Assembly: GCF_013019105.1 (NCBI RefSeq)
Contig: NZ_BLTE01000009.1
Coordinates: 1 to 64,000, forward strand
Direction: 5' to 3'
DNA length: 64,000 nt
Origin: Fundidesulfovibrio magnetotacticus
Lineage (GTDB): Bacteria; Desulfobacterota; Desulfovibrionia; Desulfovibrionales; Desulfovibrionaceae
Every line of letters begins with the position of its first letter. The first letter of the stretch is position 1. The notes under the pieces were generated by a model, which worked only from the letters and a program-made list of their open reading frames with translations, was not told the origin of the DNA and did not search any database. Below are positions 58,759 to 64,000 of the stretch, one piece after another. A program made the translations under genes and the position numbers.

Positions 58759-60321
58759 ATGGGCCCCCTGAGCTTCCATTCGGGCGAGGGTCTTTCCCAG
58801 AGGTTCCTCACGGCCATGCGCGCCATGCTCGACGAGGCCGTGCCCACAAGGCCCGCCAGGGACTGCCTGGACGCCATGCTGGCCCGGCTCGTGGAGACCA
58901 TGTCCTACCACAGGGCCTACCTGGAGCTGCTCGACGTGCCCATGCCCAACCAGCGCCTCTCGCTCTCGCGGGGGCAGGAGGCCTTCTTCGGCGCGCCCCA
59001 GGGGCCAGGCCCCCTGGCCACGGGGCAGGTGATGGCCACGCGGCAGTCCGTGATCATCGAAAACATGGCCGACCACCCGGACTTCTACGGACGCCCCGCC
59101 AGCGACCTGGAGAACCTCTGCTTCATCTGCGTGCCCGTGCTGGTGCCCGGCAGCCGCAGCGAAGGCCGGGCCGAGTCCATGGGCGCTTTGTGCGCCGACG
59201 TGCCCAAGGCCCCGCCCGTGTTCCTGGAGCGCCAGCGCGACTTCATGATGGCCGCGGCCAGCGTGTTCGCCATCACGGCCCAGCGCCTGCGCGACGAGCT
59301 CTACAAGCCGCGCTCCAAGCCCCGCCCCGAGCCCCAGGCCGTGGCCGAGGCCCAGCGCAAGCACAAGGTGGTAGCCGTCTCCAAAAGCATGCGCCTGGTG
59401 CTGCGCCAGGTGGACCAGGCCGCCCAGAACGACTCCCCCGTGCTGCTCCTGGGCGAAGAGGGCACGGGCAAGGAATACCTGGCCAAGGCCCTGCACAACC
59501 AGAGCGCCCGGCGCAGGCGTCCCTTCCTGCGCCTGGTCTGCTCCGCCGAGCCGCCCGAGGCCATCGAGCGCGCCCTCTACGGCGTCCAGAAGGGCGAGGC
59601 CGCCGGGTCCACCCAGTCGCGGCGCGGCCAGCTGGAGCTTGCCCAGGGCGGCACGCTCTACATCGAGGACGTGGAGGAGCTGACCCTGGCCGCCCAGCAG
59701 CGCCTGCTGCGCTTTCTCCAGGAGGGATCGGCCACCCGCTTCGGGGCCGACCAGCCCCTGAAGCTCGACGTGCGCATCGTGGCCGGAAGCCGCGCCAACC
59801 TGGAAGACATGGTGAGCTCCGGCGAATTCCTGGAAGACCTCTACTACGCCCTGGCCGTGGTCTCCATCTACGTCCCGCCCCTGCGCGACCGCGCGGGCGA
59901 CGTGCTCCCCCTGGCCGAATTCTTCCTGGAGGAGTTCGCCCGTTCCCTGGGCCGGGAGTTCAAGCGCATCTCCACCCCGGCCATCGACCTGATCAGCCAG
60001 TACCACTGGCCCGACAACGTGCGCGAGCTGCACTCCTGCATGGAGCGCGCCTTCCTGCAGACCGAGGACGGCGTGATCCGCGCCTACCACCTGCCCCCCA
60101 CGCTCCAGACCGCCGAAAGCTCCAACACCGAGGCCACCCTCTCCTTCGGCGAGGCCGTGGACCAGTTCGAGCGCGAGCTGCTCATCGAGGCCCTCAAAAA
60201 GGCCAAGGGCAACATGTTCCAGGCCGCCAAGGACCTGCGCGAGAGCTACCGCATCATCAACTACAAGGTGAAGAAGCACGGCATCGACCCCAAGCGCTAC
60301 ACCCCCGGCAAGCGCAAATAG
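58759..60321 (+). CDS. NifA-like AAA+ regulator with degenerate GAFTGA loop
   Basis: The protein has 520 residues. A GAF-like sensor (about residues 20-180) is followed by an AAA+ domain with Walker A GEEGTGKE (about 231-238), a C-terminal Fis-type helix-turn-helix (about 470-515) and the ending KYGIDP-like KKHGIDPKRYTP. The loop that contacts sigma-54, normally GAFTGA, reads GEAAGS (about 279-284), and Walker B is IEDV where LDEI is usual. It therefore may not activate sigma-54 promoters; it could bind DNA or act through GAF. It is 4 bases past iorB and its ligand may be an aryl-pyruvate, by context only. Confidence 0.75.
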   Translation: MGPLSFHSGEGLSQRFLTAMRAMLDEAVPTRPARDCLDAMLARLVETMSYHRAYLELLDVPMPNQRLSLSRGQEAFFGAPQGPGPLATGQVMATRQSVIIENMADHPDFYGRPASDLENLCFICVPVLVPGSRSEGRAESMGALCADVPKAPPVFLERQRDFMMAAASVFAITAQRLRDELYKPRSKPRPEPQAVAEAQRKHKVVAVSKSMRLVLRQVDQAAQNDSPVLLLGEEGTGKEYLAKALHNQSARRRRPFLRLVCSAEPPEAIERALYGVQKGEAAGSTQSRRGQLELAQGGTLYIEDVEELTLAAQQRLLRFLQEGSATRFGADQPLKLDVRIVAGSRANLEDMVSSGEFLEDLYYALAVVSIYVPPLRDRAGDVLPLAEFFLEEFARSLGREFKRISTPAIDLISQYHWPDNVRELHSCMERAFLQTEDGVIRAYHLPPTLQTAESSNTEATLSFGEAVDQFERELLIEALKKAKGNMFQAAKDLRESYRIINYKVKKHGIDPKRYTPGKRK

Positions 60322-60343
60322 CGCTCCGTTCACTCCAGACGGA

Positions 60344-60380
60344 CGCCCCCGGCCCGCTACGGCCCGGGGCGTTTCTGTTT
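60344..60380 (+). terminator. terminator of the ior operon
   Basis: A GC-rich hairpin with outer CGCCCC/GGGGCG pairing (60344-60371), partly extended by CGGCC-type pairs, is followed by TTTCTGTTT. It is about 22 bases past the regulator stop. Confidence 0.65.
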
Positions 60381-60531
60381 CCGGGAACGGCTTTTCCTTC
60401 GCGGACATCAGGAGAAGGCAGGGGCAGCCATCGCCACCTGCCGGAGAGCCGCGCGGGAAAGGCCCGGCGCGAGCGGAGCGTCCGGCCTTCGCCCATCATC
60501 GGCGGCGAACGCCTCTGCCACGCGGGAGAGT

Positions 60532-60559
60532 TTGACCGGAGTCCGCTTTATGCTATGAG
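60532..60559 (+). promoter_or_regulatory. candidate promoter of the 125-residue gene
   Basis: TTGACC (60532-60537) and TATGAG (60554-60559) are 16 bases apart, 37 bases upstream of the ATG at 60597. Confidence 0.5.
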
Positions 60560-60596
60560 GGAACATGCGCGGAGCCTCCGCGCCAAGGAGGTATGG

Positions 60597-60974
60597 ATGA
60601 CCAAGCAGCTGTCCTTCACCCGCCTCGAACAGGCCGCCCTGCCCGGCTACCGCGACCGCCTGGACCGGGCCTCCACCGCCGAGGACGTCCGCCGGACCTT
60701 CTCGGAGACCGTGGCCACGCTCCTGGCCGACGCCCTTGGCGAACCCGGGGCCGTGGGGCCGCAGGGCGTCTCCCTGGACACGGCCCACCCCACGGGCTTC
60801 GCCCTTTCCCCCGCCCTGCTGGAAACCCCGGGCTTCGCCGAGGCCTGGAAGGAGTCCGACCTGCGGCGCATCATCAAGGACATGGCCAAGAGCGCCGTGA
60901 ACCGCCACCAGCACCTGGAGAAGCGCCCGGAGAAAGCCCAGGCCAGGACCCACGTCAAGCAGGGCCGGGGCTGA
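60597..60974 (+). CDS. uncharacterised 125-residue protein
   Basis: The start at ATG 60597 has AAGGAGGT four bases upstream, a strong site that decides it over the out-of-frame ATG at 60593. The protein begins MTKQLSFTRLEQAALPGYRD, is helical with no signal peptide, and ends in a basic tail (KRPEKAQARTHVKQGRG). I do not recognise it. It has its own promoter candidate and normal codon bias, so it is likely a real single gene. Confidence 0.65.
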   Translation: MTKQLSFTRLEQAALPGYRDRLDRASTAEDVRRTFSETVATLLADALGEPGAVGPQGVSLDTAHPTGFALSPALLETPGFAEAWKESDLRRIIKDMAKSAVNRHQHLEKRPEKAQARTHVKQGRG

Positions 60975-60996
60975 GCCGCCCCCTAGCACCGGCGCG

Positions 60997-61326
60997 TCAG
61001 CGGCAGTAGCTCATGGCGCGGCAGACGCCCTCCAGGGTCTCCCCCTTTTTCAGGCGCTCCCGGAAGGCCTTGAGGAACTTGGGGCCCATGGAGGCGTAGA
61101 AGGCCTCGCAGGCAGCGCGATCCGCCGGGGCCAACAGGGAACACTGGCGCGAGGCGTCCACCGCCAGGGCGTCGGCGTCGCCCATGGAGGCCTGCACGAG
61201 GCCAAGCACAAGCTGGCAGGCCGTGCACTCCAGGTAGCCCCCCTGGGCGCGCGCCGACTCCCCGGTCAGAACGAGCGCGGCCGCCAGGGCCAGCGCGAGG
61301 GGAAACATCGGGAAGGCGCGTTTCAT
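60997..61326 (-). CDS. secreted six-cysteine saposin-like protein
   Basis: The start at ATG 61326 gives 109 residues, with a signal peptide (FPLALALAAALVLTGESARA). The mature part has exactly six cysteines (34, 37, 62, 73, 102, 108) in a C-2-C...C-10-C...C-5-C pattern, with long helices between. This is the saposin B spacing, where three disulfides hold a lipid-binding four-helix fold. It is exported by signal peptide and probably periplasmic. No neighbour indicates its lipid or membrane target. It is convergent with the 125-residue gene. Confidence 0.7.
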   Translation of the reverse strand: MKRAFPMFPLALALAAALVLTGESARAQGGYLECTACQLVLGLVQASMGDADALAVDASRQCSLLAPADRAACEAFYASMGPKFLKAFRERLKKGETLEGVCRAMSYCR

Positions 61327-61562
61327 GGGATTCTCCTTTCTCGCGGCCTTTTCGCGCCGCGCGCCGAGAATAGGCCCCCCGGGGGCCTGCCGCAACCCCG
61401 GGAGGGCGCCCCGAAGCGCCGCAGGCCCGCGCGACGCCCCCGCGAACGCCGCCAAAGCCCTCCCCGAGGCCCGGACGCTCCCCCCGCGCCCGGAGCTTCC
61501 TGGCCGCCGCGCCCTTGCCTTGGAGGCGGTTTTCCCTTAGCACCCGGCCACGGGAGGACAAC

Positions 61563-62204
61563 ATGCTGGCCATTCTCGACTACAAGGCAGGCAACCAGAC
61601 CTCGGTGCGCCGCGCCCTGGACTACCTAGGCATCCCTTGCGCCATCACGGCGGACCCCGAGACGCTGCTCTCGGCCACGGGCGTCATCTTCCCCGGAGTG
61701 GGAGCGGCCGGACAGGCCATGGACCACCTCACGAGCACCGGGCTCGACCTGGTGCTCAAGCGCATCGTGGATGCGGGCAGGCCCATGCTGGGCATCTGCG
61801 TGGGCTGCCAGATCCTCCTGGACTACTCCGCAGAAAACGACACCAAGGCACTGGGCATCGTGCCCGGCGAGTGCGCCCTGTTCAACCCGGGCCTCACCGA
61901 GGAGGACGGCCAGCCCATCCGCGTGCCGCACATGGGCTGGAACAAGGTCTCCCTGGCCAAGCCCTGCGAGCTCTTCGCCGGAGTGGACCCGGACGCTGAG
62001 TTCTACTTCGTGCACAGCTACTACCCCGCCCCTGGTCCCGAATACGTGATCGGCAGGACGTTCTACGGCATGGAGTTCTGCTCCGTGCACGGCAGGCCCG
62101 GGCTGTGGGCCGTGCAGTTCCACCCGGAGAAGTCCGGGCGTCCGGGGCTCGCGCTTCTTTCCAACTTCGCCGCCTACTGCAGGGAGAAGTCCAATGCTCA
62201 GTAA
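61563..62204 (+). CDS. hisH: imidazole glycerol phosphate synthase glutaminase subunit
   Basis: HisH releases ammonia from glutamine for HisF. The 213 residues begin [18 protein letters not shown], with the nucleophile cysteine in [12 protein letters not shown] and the histidine-glutamate in [15 protein letters not shown] lies about five bases upstream of the ATG. It overlaps hisF by 11 bases. Some residues differ from common HisH, but the triad is intact. Confidence 0.9.
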   Translation: MLAILDYKAGNQTSVRRALDYLGIPCAITADPETLLSATGVIFPGVGAAGQAMDHLTSTGLDLVLKRIVDAGRPMLGICVGCQILLDYSAENDTKALGIVPGECALFNPGLTEEDGQPIRVPHMGWNKVSLAKPCELFAGVDPDAEFYFVHSYYPAPGPEYVIGRTFYGMEFCSVHGRPGLWAVQFHPEKSGRPGLALLSNFAAYCREKSNAQ

Positions 62205-62973
62205 ACGCGTGATCCCCTGCCTGGACGTGCGCGACGGCAAACTCACCAAGGGCGTAAAGTTCCTGGGCAACGTGGACATCGGCGACCCCGTGGAAACCGC
62301 GCGCGCCTACTACGAGCAGGGCGCGGACGAGATCGTCTTCTACGACATCACCGCATCGGCCGAGGGCCGGGGCATCATGCTCAAGGTGGTGGAGAAGGTG
62401 GCCTCGCAGATCTTCATCCCCTTCTCCGTGGGCGGGGGCATCTCCACCGTGGAGGACATGCGCGCCGTGCTCATGGCGGGCGCGGAGAAGATCTCGGTGA
62501 ACTCGGCGGCCGTGAAGAATCCCGACATCATCAGCGAGGGCGCGGCGGCCTTCGGAGCCCAGTGCATCGTGGTGGGCATGGACGTTCTGCGCGTGGGCGT
62601 TTCGGAACAGATCCCCTCGGGCTACGAGATCGTGATCCATGGCGGGCGCAAACGCATGGGGCTGGACGCCATCGAGTGGGCCAAGACCGTGGAGGCCCTG
62701 GGCGCGGGCGAACTCTGCGTGAACTCCATCGACGCCGACGGCACCAAGGAAGGCTACGAGCTGAACCTCACCCGCACCATCAGCGAGGCCGTGACCATCC
62801 CCGTGATCGCCTCGGGCGGAGCGGGCTCGCCCGCGCACATGCGCGACGCGCTCACGGAAGGCAAGGCCAGCGCGGCGCTCATCGCCTCCATCGTGCACTA
62901 CGGCGAGTACACCATCCGGGAACTCAAGGACTACCTCCACGCCGAGGGCGTGAAGATGCGCATGGTCTGGTAA
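62194..62973 (+). CDS. hisF: imidazole glycerol phosphate synthase cyclase subunit
   Basis: HisF turns PRFAR and ammonia into IGP and AICAR. The 259-residue barrel starts [20 protein letters not shown] with the catalytic aspartate. It also has [17 protein letters not shown], the second aspartate in [13 protein letters not shown] and [12 protein letters not shown]. It overlaps hisH, so the complex is made in balance. Confidence 0.93.
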   Translation: MLSKRVIPCLDVRDGKLTKGVKFLGNVDIGDPVETARAYYEQGADEIVFYDITASAEGRGIMLKVVEKVASQIFIPFSVGGGISTVEDMRAVLMAGAEKISVNSAAVKNPDIISEGAAAFGAQCIVVGMDVLRVGVSEQIPSGYEIVIHGGRKRMGLDAIEWAKTVEALGAGELCVNSIDADGTKEGYELNLTRTISEAVTIPVIASGGAGSPAHMRDALTEGKASAALIASIVHYGEYTIRELKDYLHAEGVKMRMVW

Positions 62974-63172
62974 GGCCTCGGCCCCGGTCAAGGGGTGCGG
63001 CCACGACAGGGCCAGACATGCGGACTCCGGCCAGGGTCTCGCGCTTCCGAGAAAGGCGAGAGCCCGTCGGCCCCGGAGTCCCCGCTTACGAGCTGTCAAG
63101 CGCGGAGCACCCGCAGGGCCGACAAGCCCTGCGCGGCTCCCTTGAAGCGGCTTCAACGCCCTGACGGGGTGA

Positions 63173-64000
63173 TCATGCCTGAGCGCCCTGATCCTCGCCG
63201 CCGGGCAGGCCGGGAGGCGCGGCATAGAGCCTCAGGCCCGCCGCCGTGTCCTCGGTGCGGAAACCCAGGGCCTCGATGTCCGCGCGCAGGGCGTCGGCGC
63301 TGGCGAAGTCCTTGGCCTTGCGGGCCTTTTCGCGCTCGCGGTCCAGGCGCGCGGCCTCCTCGGGCCAGTCGGTCCGGGACAGGGGCATCCGGGATTCGTC
63401 CAGCACGCCCAACACCGAGTCCACGGCCTTGAGCCCCTCCAGGCGGGCGGCCGCGTCGGCGGCCTGGGCCTTCTTCCCGGCCGCGGCGCTGTTGGCGGCG
63501 CGGCAGAAGGCGAAGAGCTTGGGCCAGAAATGGTGCAGGGAGAGATCGTCCTCCACGGCCTGGTCCAGCTCGCGGCGCAGGGTTTCCACGGCGGCCAGGG
63601 TCTCGGCCGAGGCCTGTTCCGCGCCGTGGGCCACATGGGCCAGGTTGGCGGCGGTGTCGCGCAGCTTGCGCCAGTTGGCGCTCCACATGGCCAGGGTCTT
63701 GTCCGAGGCGTCCAGGGCGCGGCGGTAGTGCACCGAGAGCAGCCACAGGCGCACGGCCCGGTAGCCGCCCATGACGCGCGCCGTCTCGCGCAGGTCCGGT
63801 TCGGCGGCGTCGCGGCGCACGCTGCCGCAGGCCATCCAGGCCTCGGGGCGGGTGGCGGCGGCCAGGCTCCAGATGGCGCGCAGGTTCTCCAGGTCCGGGA
63901 ACACCTGGCCCTCCCCGGCCAGCACCGCGCTCACGCGCGGCAGCGCGGCCAGGGGGCAGGCGGCCATCTGGAGGAACCAGCTGGGGCGCACGGAGCCCCA
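63173..64000 (-). CDS. C-terminal part of a CysRS-like protein lacking visible catalytic motifs
   Basis: Partial: the frame continues beyond the right edge. The visible 275 residues align with the second half of cysteinyl-tRNA synthetase (LWLLSVHYRRALDASDKTLAMW, then ARKAKDFASADALRADIEALG). But HHENE reads DLENL, the zinc cysteine region IECSAM reads LQMAAC, and no KMSKS is present where RRDAAEPDLRET appears. It is probably a catalytically dead or repurposed paralogue; a normal cysS must lie elsewhere. It is convergent with hisF. Confidence 0.7.
   Translation of the reverse strand, partial: WGSVRPSWFLQMAACPLAALPRVSAVLAGEGQVFPDLENLRAIWSLAAATRPEAWMACGSVRRDAAEPDLRETARVMGGYRAVRLWLLSVHYRRALDASDKTLAMWSANWRKLRDTAANLAHVAHGAEQASAETLAAVETLRRELDQAVEDDLSLHHFWPKLFAFCRAANSAAAGKKAQAADAAARLEGLKAVDSVLGVLDESRMPLSRTDWPEEAARLDREREKARKAKDFASADALRADIEALGFRTEDTAAGLRLYAAPPGLPGGEDQGAQA

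Noticed and set aside
56214-58901. An 895-codon minus-strand frame opposite iorA and iorB
   Set aside because: Antisense shadow with no recognisable domain; the plus strand has both Ior subunits.

Overview
The window is a 64 kb piece of a high-GC bacterial chromosome. Most coding sequence uses G or C at nearly every third codon position. Gene content points to a Desulfovibrio-type (Desulfovibrionales) sulfate reducer. The markers are a CxxxY-type CcmE in a ccm operon, an IorAB pair, a NIL-domain ferredoxin, bacteriohemerythrin, a zinc-LID adenylate kinase, and a precorrin-2 dehydrogenase / CcsA-like / hemA cluster. This is inferred from the proteins; there is no rRNA in the window. I see no tRNA, rRNA, CRISPR array, transposase or integrase.

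Layout. 0.4-8.3 kb: asnS, divergent from ftsY, an HD-domain gene, recQ, an ubiB-family gene and a small phasin-like gene; two GC-rich hairpin repeats sit in gaps here. 8.5-13.5 kb (minus): carB-purF-small gene, with a terminator-like hairpin in the carB leader. 13.7-17.0 kb (plus): lspA, a PLDc_N membrane protein, a YbgF-like lipoprotein, a NIL ferredoxin, a PilZ-like protein and CheZ, ending at a strong terminator. 17.1-18.3 kb (minus): an AT-rich two-gene islet (zinc ribbon protein and small partner) that looks acquired. 18.3-20.8 kb (minus): two glycosyltransferases. 20.9-26.4 kb (plus): siroheme/heme genes, hemerythrin, tilS, adk. 26.5-31.4 kb: a sugar-transferase-like orphan, then a histidine kinase/response regulator pair flanked by two matching palindromes, each the same distance from a promoter, followed by a 48-residue membrane protein, an IscU-like protein and a zinc-type dehydrogenase.

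31.5-34.4 kb is sparse: a methyltransferase, a DUF4239 membrane protein, a copper chaperone, a 12-G tract and an 800-base stretch without a convincing gene. 34.4-44.6 kb (minus) is one tightly packed run: livJHMGF, guaB, guaA, tatB, hisB, a lipoprotein and hisA, many overlapping by a few bases. 45.1-50.1 kb (minus): the cytochrome c maturation operon ccmE-F-A-B-C-D plus a TPR protein. 50.3-55.5 kb (minus): a CBS-domain membrane protein, and proA-nadD-AlgX-like-binding protein.

55.7-61.0 kb (plus): a YfgM-like TPR protein, iorA, iorB, an enhancer-binding-protein-like regulator that has lost its GAFTGA loop, and a small conserved-looking gene. Then come a secreted six-cysteine saposin-like protein (minus), hisH-hisF, and the C-terminal part of a cysteinyl-tRNA-synthetase-like protein whose visible catalytic and zinc motifs are missing. 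The least ordinary parts are the kinase/regulator locus with its paired operators, the AT-rich islet, the degenerate synthetase and regulator, and the saposin-like protein.
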